Of a stretch of DNA of 64,000 bases, positions 52,510 to 60,939 are shown in pieces; within the stretch, counting starts at the first letter, position 1; each line of letters begins with the position of its first letter. The notes below the pieces were generated by a model. It was given only the letters and a program-made list of their open reading frames with translations. It was not told where the DNA came from and made no database searches. The stretch lies in NCBI RefSeq assembly GCF_003481825.1, contig NZ_QULW01000017.1, positions 32,750-96,749 on the forward strand, in the 5' to 3' direction. The translations under genes were made by a program, and so were the position numbers. The DNA comes from Clostridium sp. OM02-18AC (lineage in GTDB: Bacteria; Bacillota; Clostridia; Lachnospirales; Lachnospiraceae).

Positions 52510-52635
52510 TTATTCTTGGCAATAGAAAGTATGTGGAGCGTGCTTTCTATTGTATAGATGTTTGTCTCTGCCGTAGGCAATGACAACTGTATTTACGGGA
52601 CGTCCAACGTCCAGGATTTCACGTGGAATCGGCAT
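52510..52635 (-). pseudogene. Truncated IS transposase-like start fused to an unrelated tail
   Basis: A 41-codon frame with a strong SD (AAAAGGAGGGCCTGAA). The first 28 residues (MPIPREILDVGRPVNTVVIA...) look like the N-terminus of an IS1634-type transposase. The rest (RKHAPHTFYCQE) does not and ends beside the arm repeats, where an integrase would end. It may be a deletion junction. TATATAGTCT occurs twice (52651, 52671) upstream and may be part of the promoter. Confidence 0.4.
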
Positions 52636-52902
52636 TTCAGGCCCTCCTTTTATATAGTCTTATAATATCATATATAGTCTCATCGGTTGGGAAAGTTGTA
52701 ATAGATGGAAAAGAGATGAAATAGTAATTTCCTGAAGGTAAGCTTTGGGTTAGATTTTTCAAAGAAAAATGATAGGATAACAATACATAGTTTTAACCAT
52801 GATATTCTGAAAAATTTATAGGAATGCGCTATTATCAAATTGACACAGGAATGTGGTAGAGTATAATTACAATTGAATACACTGAAAAAATGGAGGAATT
52901 AC

Positions 52903-53115
52903 ATGAAAGCACATAAATATTGGTCAGTTGGAGCATTAATTACAATGTTTGGGACTTATTACACTGGATATAAAAAGCTAAAATCAAGTCATAAATACTT
53001 TGCTTTAAGTTCTATGTTATGTATGGTAATGGCGATATATACAGGTCATAAAATGATTACTGGGAATAGAAAAGAAAAGGCAAAAAAAGAGAAAGTTACA
53101 GATAGGGAGGAATAA
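52903..53115 (+). CDS. Small membrane protein
   Basis: A 70-residue protein from the ATG at 52903 (TGGAGGAATTAC before it) with two hydrophobic stretches (SVGALITMFGTYYTGY and ALSSMLCMVMAIYTGH) and a Lys-rich tail. Not recognised. It ends 3 bases before bcp and is probably cotranscribed with it and yaaA. Confidence 0.65.
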   Translation: MKAHKYWSVGALITMFGTYYTGYKKLKSSHKYFALSSMLCMVMAIYTGHKMITGNRKEKAKKEKVTDREE

Positions 53116-53118
53116 ATA

Positions 53119-53574
53119 ATGTTGGAGGTAGGAATTAAGGCACCTGATTTTGAGTTGCCAGATCAAAATGGGAAAATACACAGATTATCGGATTATACAG
53201 GAAAAAAAGTAATTTTGTATTTTTATCCAAGGGATAATACACCAGGATGTACGAAGCAGGCATGTGGTTTTTCCGAGAGATACCCTCAGTTTACCGAAAA
53301 AGGTGCAGTTATTCTTGGAGTCAGTAAGGATTCTGTAGCGTCTCACAAGAGATTTGAGGAAAAATATGGATTGGCATTTACACTTTTAGCAGATCCAGAG
53401 CGAAAAGTTATTGAAGCTTATGATGTATGGAAAGAAAAGAAAAATTATGGCAAAGTATCTATGGGAGTAGTAAGAACCACATATCTTATTGATGAACAGG
53501 GGGTTATTATAAAGGCAAATGACAAAGTCAAGGCTGCAGATGATCCTGAAAATATGCTTAAGGAATTAGATTAA
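53119..53574 (+). CDS. bcp: Thioredoxin-dependent peroxiredoxin (Bcp/PrxQ)
   Basis: A 151-residue protein with the peroxidatic cysteine in YPRDNTPGCTKQACGFSE and the second cysteine five residues later, the atypical 2-Cys PrxQ arrangement. It reduces peroxides with electrons from thioredoxin. TTAATG couples its stop to the start of yaaA, giving an oxidative-stress operon. Confidence 0.92.
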   Translation: MLEVGIKAPDFELPDQNGKIHRLSDYTGKKVILYFYPRDNTPGCTKQACGFSERYPQFTEKGAVILGVSKDSVASHKRFEEKYGLAFTLLADPERKVIEAYDVWKEKKNYGKVSMGVVRTTYLIDEQGVIIKANDKVKAADDPENMLKELD

Positions 53575-54326
53575 TGAAGATAATATTATCCCCTGCTAAA
53601 AAGATGATTACAGATACTGACAGTATTGAACCGGATGCATTGCCTGAATTTATTGAAAAGACGACAGAGATACAAAGTTGGTTGAAAAGTAAGTCAAAAG
53701 AGGAACTGAAAGGCATTTGGAAATGTAATGACAAGATTGCAGAACAAAATTTCAATAGATTGGGAAATATGAATCTTTATCAGATGCTCAGTCCGGCTGT
53801 TTTATCATATGAAGGAATTGCTTTTCAATATATGGCACCATCTGTGTTTGAAGATATGCAGCTTGAGTATGTGCAAAATCATTTGAGAATATTGTCTGCA
53901 TTTTATGGTGTTCTGAAACCAATGGATGGTGTGACACCTTATCGTTTGGAAATGCAGGCAAAGATCAGGATTGGAGATGCCAAAAATCTGTATGAGTACT
54001 GGGGTGACTTGTTATACCGCTCAGTACTAGATGACAGCAGGATTATCATTAATCTTGCATCAAAAGAATACTCAAAATGTATAGAAAAGTATTTGACACA
54101 ACAGGACAGATATATTTCGGTTACATTTTGTGAAGCTTCTGGAGATAAAATGGTAACAAAAGGTACATATGCCAAGATGGCTCGTGGTGAAATGGTCAGA
54201 TTTATGGCAGAAAATAATATTGAGAATCCGCTGGATATTAAGAAATTCGACAGACTTGGTTATTCATTCCGTTCTGATTTATCATCAGAAACGGAATATG
54301 TTTTTGAACGAAAAATAAAACAATGA
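53574..54326 (+). CDS. yaaA: Peroxide stress protein YaaA
   Basis: A 250-residue protein of the DUF328/YaaA family (MKIILSPAKKMITDTDS, AFYGVLKPMDGVTPYRLEMQ, YWGDLLY, INLASKEYSK). In E. coli YaaA lowers free iron during hydrogen peroxide stress. Its start overlaps the stop of bcp by one base. Followed by a small hairpin (GATGCTCAGCATGGGCATC, 54340-54358) that may terminate the operon. Confidence 0.93.
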   Translation: MKIILSPAKKMITDTDSIEPDALPEFIEKTTEIQSWLKSKSKEELKGIWKCNDKIAEQNFNRLGNMNLYQMLSPAVLSYEGIAFQYMAPSVFEDMQLEYVQNHLRILSAFYGVLKPMDGVTPYRLEMQAKIRIGDAKNLYEYWGDLLYRSVLDDSRIIINLASKEYSKCIEKYLTQQDRYISVTFCEASGDKMVTKGTYAKMARGEMVRFMAENNIENPLDIKKFDRLGYSFRSDLSSETEYVFERKIKQ

Positions 54327-54362
54327 TTTAGATAAAAGATGCTCAGCATGGGCATCTTTTAA

Positions 54363-54445
54363 TAATAATGAGAATTATTACTATGTTATTGACAATATAA
54401 TAATGATGATATATAATCCTTATTAAGAACAAATCCTAATAAGGA
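54363..54445 (+). promoter_or_regulatory. perR promoter with PerR-box-like operators
   Basis: A perfect promoter TTGACA (54389-54394), 17 bases, TATAAT (54412-54417). Upstream, TAATAAT-GAGA-ATTATTA (54363-54380) resembles a PerR box. Downstream, TCCTTATTA/TAATAAGGA (54417-54425/54437-54445) is a second inverted repeat over the start region. Autoregulation is likely. Confidence 0.65.
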
Positions 54446-54451
54446 GGACGG

Positions 54452-54847
54452 ATGACGAGTAGGAGAAATACCATTCAAAAAGATCTTGTAAGAAATACCG
54501 TATACGAAATGAGAAGACATGTTACAGCAAATGAAGTGTATGAATTTATAAAAGCAGCATATCCTACGATCGGAAAAGGAACTGTATATAGAAATCTTGA
54601 TATATTGGTAGATGAGGGCTCGTTAAGGAAGGTTGAAGTTCCGGATGGACCGAATAGGTTCGATTTTTCATTGAAAAATCATTACCATGTCAGGTGTGCA
54701 AAATGCGGTGAAGTTTCAGATGTGGATATGGATGAAATACCGGATTTGCTGGAAAGAATTCATAACACTCATGGAATCGAATTTTTGGATTATGATATTT
54801 CATTTAAAGGTATTTGCTTAAAATGCAGGGAGGAAAAAAATGGATAG
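54452..54847 (+). CDS. perR: Fur-family peroxide regulator (PerR-like)
   Basis: A 131-residue protein with the Fur winged helix (VTANEVYEFIKAAYPTIGKG, VYRNLDILVDEG) and the structural zinc cysteines in HVRCAKCGEV and CLKCREE. Metal-site histidines are in KNHYHVRC. Its place before a rubrerythrin fusion and beside bcp-yaaA favours PerR over Fur. AAGGAGGACGG precedes the ATG. It overlaps the next gene by 8 bases. Confidence 0.82.
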   Translation: MTSRRNTIQKDLVRNTVYEMRRHVTANEVYEFIKAAYPTIGKGTVYRNLDILVDEGSLRKVEVPDGPNRFDFSLKNHYHVRCAKCGEVSDVDMDEIPDLLERIHNTHGIEFLDYDISFKGICLKCREEKNG

Positions 54848-56021
54848 GAAAGCAATGTATAAGTTGAGTTATGGATTGTTTGTACTGACTGCCAGGGAAG
54901 ATGAAAAAGACAATGGATGTATTATTAATACAGCCATTCAGGCAGCTTCAGAACCGAACCAGTTAAGTATCTGCGTCAACAAAGCAAATTACACGCATGA
55001 CATGATTCAGAGAACTGGAAAATTCACAGTATCAGTCTTAAGTCAGAAGGCACAGTTTGAATTGTTCAAATATTTTGGCTTCCAATCAGGAAGGGATACC
55101 AATAAATTTGAAGCATTTGAAAAGTGTGCTAGGGGTACAAATGGTATTTATTATATTACAGAAGGTACAAATGCATACATTTCTGTAACAGTTAATAAAA
55201 CGGAGGACTTAGGATCACATACAATGTTTATCGGTGAGATAACAGATATGGAAGTTTTAAGTAATGTTCCTTCTGTCACATATGATTATTACCAGAATAA
55301 TATTAAACCTAAGCCACAGGCAGTCGGAAAAACCGAGGATGGGCAGACAATATGGCGTTGCAGAATTTGTGGATATGAATATGTAGGAGAAGAATTACCG
55401 GATGATTTTATATGTCCTTTATGTAAGCACCCAGCATCAGATTTTGAAAAAATAGTAAAGAAAACGGAGAAAAAAGAAATGGTAGCAAACAAATACGTAG
55501 GAACACAGACTGAGAAAAATTTACAGGAGGCATTTGCAGGGGAATCGCAGGCAAGAAATAAGTATACCTATTTTGCTTCTGTAGCGAAAAAGGAAGGCTA
55601 CGAGCAGATGTCAGCATTGTTTTTAAAAACCGCAGATAATGAGAAAGAACATGCAAAGATGTGGTTCAAGGAATTAGCAGGAATTGGTGATACAAAGGAA
55701 AATCTGGCGGCAGCGGCAGAAGGCGAAAATTATGAGTGGACAGATATGTATGAAGGCTTTGCTAAAACAGCTGAGGAAGAAGGATTCCCTGAGCTTGCAG
55801 CAAAATTCAGGGCAGTAGGTGAGATTGAGAAGCACCATGAGGAAAGATATCGTGCACTTCTTAAGAATATTGAAACTGCTAAAGTTTTTGAAAAGAGTGA
55901 AGTTAAAGTATGGGAATGCCGCAACTGCGGACATATTGTGGTAGGAACTAAGGCGCCTGAAATATGTCCGGTATGTAATCATCCACAGAGCTATTTTGAA
56001 GTACATGAAGAGAATTATTAA
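54840..56021 (+). CDS. Flavin reductase-rubredoxin-rubrerythrin fusion protein
   Basis: A 393-residue multi-domain protein. Residues 1-150 form a flavin reductase domain (NGCIINTAIQAASEPNQLSI). Residues about 172-204 are a rubredoxin (WRCRICGYEYVGEE...CPLCKHP). A rubrerythrin four-helix domain runs from about 212 (EAFAGESQARNKYTYFASVA, NEKEHAKMW, EIEKHHEERY supply the di-iron ligands), and a second rubredoxin-like end follows (WECRNCGHIVV...CPVCNHP). It can couple NAD(P)H oxidation to peroxide reduction in one chain. Cotranscribed with perR. Confidence 0.9.
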   Translation: MDRKAMYKLSYGLFVLTAREDEKDNGCIINTAIQAASEPNQLSICVNKANYTHDMIQRTGKFTVSVLSQKAQFELFKYFGFQSGRDTNKFEAFEKCARGTNGIYYITEGTNAYISVTVNKTEDLGSHTMFIGEITDMEVLSNVPSVTYDYYQNNIKPKPQAVGKTEDGQTIWRCRICGYEYVGEELPDDFICPLCKHPASDFEKIVKKTEKKEMVANKYVGTQTEKNLQEAFAGESQARNKYTYFASVAKKEGYEQMSALFLKTADNEKEHAKMWFKELAGIGDTKENLAAAAEGENYEWTDMYEGFAKTAEEEGFPELAAKFRAVGEIEKHHEERYRALLKNIETAKVFEKSEVKVWECRNCGHIVVGTKAPEICPVCNHPQSYFEVHEENY

Positions 56022-56048
56022 GGGGGTGAGATTATTACGAAGAAGAAA

Positions 56049-57008
56049 GTGATTAATTCAAAAAAAGCAGTAATGATAGGCTGCGGCTTTGTTGGTTCTG
56101 CATCGGTATTTGCCCTGATGCAGAGTGGCTTATTTACAGAGCTTGTCCTTATCGATGCAGACAAGAACAAGGCAGAGGGAGAAGCAATGGATATCAGTCA
56201 TGGTATTCCGTTTGCCAGTCCGATGAAGATATATGCTGGAGATTATGATGATGTAGCTGATGCTGCAATTGTTGTCATATCTGCTGGAGCGGGGCAAAAA
56301 CCGGGAGAGACAAGGCTTGATCTAGTAAATAAAAATGTAGCAATATTTAAGTCAATCATTCCTGAAATAGCAAAGAGAAATTTTGCAGGTATCATGCTTG
56401 TAGTAGCGAATCCGGTAGATATTTTGACCCAGGTAGCCATAAAGTTATCAGGACTCCCGGAAAACAGGGTTATTGGATCGGGAACAGTGTTAGACAGTGC
56501 GCGATTAAGATATAAGCTTGGTGAGCATTTATCTGTGGACAGCAGGAGTGTTCATGCATTTATAGTAGGTGAGCATGGAGACAGTGAAGTTGTAGCATGG
56601 TCATCAGCCAATGTATCCGGTGTTCCATTGAGTGAAATGTGTGAAATGCGTGGACATTACAAGCACAAGGAAAACACGGCAGAAATAGCTGCAGCAGTCA
56701 AGAACAGTGCTTATGAGATTATAAACAAAAAGCACGCTACATATTATGGAATTGCAATGTCTGTAAAAAGAATCTGCGAAGTGATTATGAGAGATGAAAA
56801 ATCAATACTCCCGGTATCGCATATGATTCATGGAGTATATGACATTGACGGAGTATCGTTAAGTATGCCGGCTATTGTAGGTGCAGATGGCATTGAGTCT
56901 GATATACCTATTAATTTAAGTGGAGAGGAAGCGTTAAAGCTTAAGGAATCCGCAGATTCTTTGAAAAAGATTATAGAGACAATTGAACCTATATTATTCA
57001 CGGCATAG
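56049..57008 (+). CDS. ldh: L-lactate dehydrogenase
   Basis: A 319-residue protein with the Rossmann motif MIGCGFVGSA, NPVDILTQVA, SGTVLDSARLR and the catalytic histidine in IVGEHGDSEV. It reduces pyruvate to lactate with NADH. The GTG at 56049 has no near SD; AAGGGGGTGAG lies at 56021-56031, so translation may begin upstream at a non-ATG codon (frame ATT ACG AAG AAG AAA GTG). The last codons are part of a perfect palindrome. Confidence 0.9.
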   Translation: MINSKKAVMIGCGFVGSASVFALMQSGLFTELVLIDADKNKAEGEAMDISHGIPFASPMKIYAGDYDDVADAAIVVISAGAGQKPGETRLDLVNKNVAIFKSIIPEIAKRNFAGIMLVVANPVDILTQVAIKLSGLPENRVIGSGTVLDSARLRYKLGEHLSVDSRSVHAFIVGEHGDSEVVAWSSANVSGVPLSEMCEMRGHYKHKENTAEIAAAVKNSAYEIINKKHATYYGIAMSVKRICEVIMRDEKSILPVSHMIHGVYDIDGVSLSMPAIVGADGIESDIPINLSGEEALKLKESADSLKKIIETIEPILFTA

Positions 57009-57024
57009 CCGTGAATAATATAGG
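56988..57024. terminator. Perfect palindrome over the end of ldh
   Basis: Arms CCTATATTATTCACGGC and its exact complement with loop ATA; the ldh stop lies in the loop. No T-run follows, so termination is possible but not certain; the perfect match may reflect an inverted duplication. Confidence 0.6.
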
Positions 57025-57170
57025 TTAAGCTGACTTCTCATAAAAAATCTGAGTTTATGGCATAGGAAAGAGGCCTCTGAATATTTGGTATGCGAGACTA
57101 AATTCCACAGGCCACATCCTAAAAATGTGAATTACGAAATTCCAGTCTGACAGCAGATTTTTATGGTAAG
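57025..57170. other. Gap between ldh and the IS30 remnant
   Basis: No gene seen. It lies downstream of the degraded transposase and may contain its former terminal repeat, which was not identified. Confidence 0.3.
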
Positions 57171-57375
57171 TTAACGGTTAAAGCGAATCAGCTTAGGTGT
57201 CAGATTGACCTCGTCGGGTGGAATCGGCCTAAGCTGAAGTGCTTTTAAAATGTCAATGCCGTAGTTTTCGAGTGCAACATCATAAGGAGTGCGGGCACCC
57301 AGGATTTCTCTGGGAGTGGAGTTGATATGATCTACAATGGTTCTCAGATCCCATTGAGTGAGAGTATCAAATGTA
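57171..57375 (-). pseudogene. IS30-family transposase remnant (C-terminus)
   Basis: Minus strand, about 68 codons: TLTQWDLRTIVDHINSTPRE then GARTPYDVALENYGIDILKA and PPDEVNLTPKLIR, the C-terminus of IS30 transposases. The open frame continues upstream into unrelated sequence, so the rest is lost. Confidence 0.75.
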
Positions 57376-57417
57376 AATATTTTCGAGCAGCAGGAGCTTC
57401 TGAAGAAGCAAAGCAAA

Positions 57418-57690
57418 GGAATGGGCAGTAAAGATAGCAGCCGAATACGATAAAAAACAGATTGTTCTTGGTCTTGAACCAACCGGCCATTACTGATTCT
57501 GCCTTGCGACCTGGATGATCTCAAATGGGATCAGTGTAGTTCAGGTAAATCCGTATGCAGTAAAGCAGACAAAGGAGCTTGAGGATAACAGCCGGCTGAA
57601 AGATGATACAAAAGATCCTACGCCAAGGCGAGTGTTGGCCTCCGTGAAGGAAACTTTTATGTGACAAACATAACTTGTCTGTGCTATTAT
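57418..57690 (+). pseudogene. IS110-family transposase remnant
   Basis: Plus strand: EWAVKIAAEYDKKQIVLGLE then PTGHY, a TGA in place of the usual Trp codon, FCLATWMISNGISVVQVNPY and AVKQTKELEDNSRLKDDTKD, typical of the IS110 N-terminal half. After that the frame is broken (REGNFYV-like piece in another frame). Non-functional; it abuts the IS30 remnant. Confidence 0.75.
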
Positions 57691-57845
57691 AAAAACGATA
57701 TAAGCGAAAATGATTTTTGCGGAAACGAAAGTATCTTTATATTTTTTTATCCGTATACTTCCCATAATGGTAATGAATACTTGCAAAGTTGATAACTAAT
57801 ATTTTTTCATTATTACAGGTACAATAAGAACATGTAATAGCGGAA

Positions 57846-58178
57846 ATGAGGTATAGTTACTTGCAGATAGAGAAGTATATTGCGGATAAAATAACATCTT
57901 TATGTGAAAAGCGTGATATCAGTAAATACAGATTATCGCAGCTGTCGGGAATTTCCCAGTCGTCACTGGGAAGAATCATGGCGCAGGAAAACCTGCCGTC
58001 GCTGATCACACTTGAAAAAATATGTACAGCTTTGGGCGTGACATTATCGCAGTTTTTTCAGGAAGGTAATTCAGAGAATCTGACAGAAAAACAGAAAGAA
58101 GTTCTGGGGATATGGAACGATCTGAGTACAAATGAGCAGGAAACAGTAATGTCAATGCTGCGTGGACTTCGGAAGTAG
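57846..58178 (+). CDS. XRE-family regulator
   Basis: A 110-residue protein with an N-terminal helix-turn-helix (DISKYRLSQLSGISQSSLGR, then PSLITLEKICTALGVTLSQF) and an acidic, helical C-terminal end (LTEKQKEVLGIWNDLSTNEQ). Similar one-domain regulators are common in clostridia; target unknown. A hairpin with a T-run follows directly. Confidence 0.85.
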   Translation: MRYSYLQIEKYIADKITSLCEKRDISKYRLSQLSGISQSSLGRIMAQENLPSLITLEKICTALGVTLSQFFQEGNSENLTEKQKEVLGIWNDLSTNEQETVMSMLRGLRK

Positions 58179-58181
58179 AAG

Positions 58182-58218
58182 AACAGTTCGAGTATATATA
58201 TCGGCTGTTCTTTTTTTG
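58182..58218 (+). terminator. Terminator after the XRE gene
   Basis: AGAACAG / CTGTTCT stem around GTTCGAGTATATATATCG-type loop, followed by a run of seven T. Confidence 0.75.
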
Positions 58219-58248
58219 TTTTCAGGCGTTAAAACGGTAATGTTTTTC

Positions 58249-58277
58249 TTGTGTACAGTAGAGCGCTATAGTATAAT
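58249..58277 (+). promoter_or_regulatory. Promoter of the c-di-GMP riboswitch transcript
   Basis: TTGTGT (58249-58254), 17 bases, TATAAT (58272-58277); the transcript would start about 25 bases before the aptamer. Confidence 0.6.
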
Positions 58278-58308
58278 AAAACCAGTTTTTTACATAAGTT
58301 TAAAGGCT

Positions 58309-58423
58309 ATAATAAGGAAATCGGCAAACCAGATGAAAGTCTGGGACGCAAAGCTACAGGGCCTGTAAAATGGCAGCCAGTTGCATAAAATGAGGTGCAC
58401 TGTCTGTCTGACAGTGTTTTTTT
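58309..58423 (+). ncRNA. Cyclic di-GMP-I (GEMM) riboswitch with terminator
   Basis: The aptamer has the GEMM-I landmarks GGCAAACC, a short P2 stem (AGATGAAAGTCT), GGGACGCAAAGC, CAGGGCCT and the P3 side GGCAGCCAGTTGC. A terminator follows (CACTGTC-TGTCT-GACAGTG and seven T, 58399-58424). The expression platform lies about 65 bases before the lipoprotein remnant, so c-di-GMP should control the downstream signalling genes through termination. Confidence 0.88.
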
Positions 58424-58489
58424 GCGGTGTTATTTCATAGACGTAACAACAATGATTTTATCAGGAAAGAATAAGGAAAAAATAAAAGT

Positions 58490-58744
58490 ATGAAAAAGGC
58501 AAAACGTTGTCTGATAGCAGTGGTGTCAGGTGTACTTGTAGCAACTGCTGTCTTGTCTGGATGTGGACAGTCAAAAAAAGAAGTATCTAAAAACGATGAT
58601 CATCTTACCGTTTATCTGTGGGAAAATCGTTTGATGAAAAATATTGCACCCTATATCCATGAACAGTTTCCTGATCAGGATATTGAATTTATTATTGGTA
58701 ACAATGATACCGATTTATACAGTTATTTTAAGCAGCAAAAATGA
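58490..58744 (+). pseudogene. Solute-binding lipoprotein remnant (N-terminal 84 residues)
   Basis: Starts with a signal peptide and lipobox (VLSGCGQSKK, Cys25) and continues LTVYLWENRLMKNIAPYIHE and IEFIIGNNDTDLYSYF, parallel to the start of the intact protein at 59084. It then stops. The sequence goes on directly into the end of a receiver domain, so an internal deletion removed most of this gene and of a following kinase gene. Confidence 0.8.
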
Positions 58745-58914
58745 TTCGTTCTATGGACAGAGAGGATGCTAAGGAAATACCGATCATTGCAATGACAGCA
58801 AATGCCTTCACGGAGGACAGAATAAGAGCAAAAGAAGCAGGAATGGATGAACATGTTGCTAAGCCTGTTGATGTGGAATTACTGATAAAAGTAATTCATA
58901 GATTGGTGGGGTGA
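58741..58914 (+). pseudogene. Receiver-domain C-terminal remnant of a hybrid kinase
   Basis: A 57-codon frame (PIIAMTANAFTEDRIRAKEA then GMDEHVAKPVDVELLIKVIH) corresponding to the last third of a response-regulator receiver domain, as at the C-terminus of the intact kinase. The phosphorylated Asp region is missing. The ATG is internal. Confidence 0.8.
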
Positions 58915-58922
58915 TAAAAAAT

Positions 58923-59071
58923 ATGGACAAAAGACAAAAAATACTGATTGTAGATGATTCGAAATTTAAAATGACCGTCAGCTGTATAATCTGAAATTGC
59001 ATACGTTGTAGTCTTCATTAAAGAAAGATGGCTATATAGGAATTGTTGGATATATTGACAGGGCAAATTAA
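58923..59071 (+). pseudogene. Response regulator remnants (head and tail)
   Basis: The first part (58923-58994) reads MDKRQKILIVDDSKFKMTVS and stops, the start of a response regulator with a good SD (GGGGTGATAAAAAAT). A second part (59012-59071) reads SSLKKDGYIGIVGYIDRAN and stops, the likely end of the same gene. The middle is deleted; its output domain is unknown. Confidence 0.6.
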
Positions 59072-59083
59072 GGAGAACTCGTA

Positions 59084-60934
59084 ATGAAAAAGATAAAATG
59101 GAACAGAGTTTTGGCTGTACTTTTGGCAATGGTGACAGCCGTATCACTTCTGTCAGCATGTGGCAGTAAAAGTGCAGAGAAAGAAGATGCAGACACAATC
59201 ACGGTGTACTTATGGAGCACAAACCTGTATGATAAATATGCACCATACATTCAGGAACAGCTCCCGGATATCAATGTTGAATTTGTCGTAGGTAATAATG
59301 ATCTGGATTTTTATAAGTTTCTTGATGAAAACGGTGGATTGCCGGATATTATAACCTGCTGTCGCTTTTCCCTGCATGATGCAAGTCCACTGAAAGACAG
59401 TCTGATGGATCTTTCCACAACCAATGCGGCAGGTGCTGTCTATGATACTTACCTTAGCAATTTTATGAATGAGGATGGAAGTGTAAACTGGCTTCCGGTG
59501 TGTGCAGATGCCCATGGTTTTGTAGTGAATAAGGATCTTTTTGAAAAGTATGATATTCCTCTTCCAACAGATTATGAAAGCTTTGTCTCTGCCTGTCAGG
59601 CATTTGAAGAAGTGGGGATCCGTGGCTTTACTGCAGACTGTTATTACGATTATACCTGTATGGAGACATTGCAGGGGCTGTCAGCATCAGAGCTGTCTTC
59701 TGTAGAAGGACGCAAGTGGCGCACCACCTACAGTGACCCGGATAATACAAATCGAGAAGGTCTGGATAGTACCGTCTGGCCGCAGGCTTTTGAACGTATG
59801 GAACAGTTCATACAGGATACAGGGCTGAGTCAAAATGATCTGAATATGAATTATGATGATATAGTTGAGATGTATCAAAGTGGCAAGCTTGCCATGTACT
59901 TTGGCAGCTCAGCTGGTGTGAAAATGTTTCAGGATCAGGGCATAAACACAACATTTCTTCCATTTTTTCAGGAGAACGGTGAAAAGTGGCTGATGACTAC
60001 ACCATATTTCCAGGTGGCTTTAAACCGCGATCTGACACAGGATGAGACACGTCGAAAGAAAGCAATGAAGGTACTGAGCACAATGCTTTCAGAGGATGCG
60101 CAGAATCGGGTCATTAGTGATGGACAGGATCTGTTAAGCTACAGCCAGGATGTGGATTTTAAGCTTACGGAATATCTGAAGGATGTGAAATCTGTGATTG
60201 AAGAAAATCATATGTATATCCGCATTGCGTCAAATGACTTTTTTTCTGTTTCCAAGGATGTGGTTTCCAAGATGATCTCAGGAGAATACGATGCAGAGCA
60301 GGCTTATCAGTCATTTAACACCCAGCTTCTTGAGGAAAAATCCACTTCAGAGAATATCGTGCTGGATTCAAAGAAAACGTATTCCAATCGCTTCCATACC
60401 AGTGGAGGCAATGAAGCCTATTCTGTTATGGCAAACACTCTGCGCGGTATTTATGGGACGGATGTGTTGATCGCAACTGGAAACAGCTTTACAGGAAATG
60501 TGTTGAAAGCCGGATATACAGAAAAAATGGCGAGAGACATGATCATGCCAAATAGTCTTTCGGCTTACAGCAGCAAGATGAGCGGAGCCGAACTGAAAGA
60601 GACAGTCAAAAATTTTGTAGAAGGCTATGAGGGCGGATTTACTCCGTTTAACCGAGGCTCTTTGCCTGTGGTCAGCGGCATTTCCGTGGAAGTCAAAGAA
60701 ACAGATGATGGTTATATATTGAGCAAAGTTACAAAAGATGGAAAAAAAGTTCAGGACGAGGATACTTTCACGGTAACCTGCCTTGCGATATCTAAACACA
60801 TGGAAGCTTATCCGGCAGATGAGAATATTGTATTTGATGGAGAAGATACCACTGTAAAAGATACCTGGACAGGATATATTTCAGATGGTGATGCCATTCT
60901 TGCAGAGCCTGAAGACTACATGACTCTGAGGTGA
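59084..60934 (+). CDS. Solute-binding lipoprotein with 5'-nucleotidase-C-like tail
   Basis: A 616-residue lipoprotein (lipobox LLSACGSK, Cys26). Residues about 35-400 form an extracellular solute-binding domain of family 1 type (TITVYLWSTNLYDKYAPYIQ, GLPDIITC, ADAHGFVVNKDLFEKYDIPL). Residues about 440-600 resemble a 5'-nucleotidase C-terminal domain (DVLIATGNSFTGNVLKAGY, KMSGAELKETVKNFVEGY, GSLPVVSGISVEVKETDDG). It overlaps the kinase region by 4 bases if the GTG is used, and is likely its ligand-binding partner. No permease genes follow, which argues against transport. Confidence 0.75.
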   Translation: MKKIKWNRVLAVLLAMVTAVSLLSACGSKSAEKEDADTITVYLWSTNLYDKYAPYIQEQLPDINVEFVVGNNDLDFYKFLDENGGLPDIITCCRFSLHDASPLKDSLMDLSTTNAAGAVYDTYLSNFMNEDGSVNWLPVCADAHGFVVNKDLFEKYDIPLPTDYESFVSACQAFEEVGIRGFTADCYYDYTCMETLQGLSASELSSVEGRKWRTTYSDPDNTNREGLDSTVWPQAFERMEQFIQDTGLSQNDLNMNYDDIVEMYQSGKLAMYFGSSAGVKMFQDQGINTTFLPFFQENGEKWLMTTPYFQVALNRDLTQDETRRKKAMKVLSTMLSEDAQNRVISDGQDLLSYSQDVDFKLTEYLKDVKSVIEENHMYIRIASNDFFSVSKDVVSKMISGEYDAEQAYQSFNTQLLEEKSTSENIVLDSKKTYSNRFHTSGGNEAYSVMANTLRGIYGTDVLIATGNSFTGNVLKAGYTEKMARDMIMPNSLSAYSSKMSGAELKETVKNFVEGYEGGFTPFNRGSLPVVSGISVEVKETDDGYILSKVTKDGKKVQDEDTFTVTCLAISKHMEAYPADENIVFDGEDTTVKDTWTGYISDGDAILAEPEDYMTLR

Positions 60935-60939
60935 GAAGA

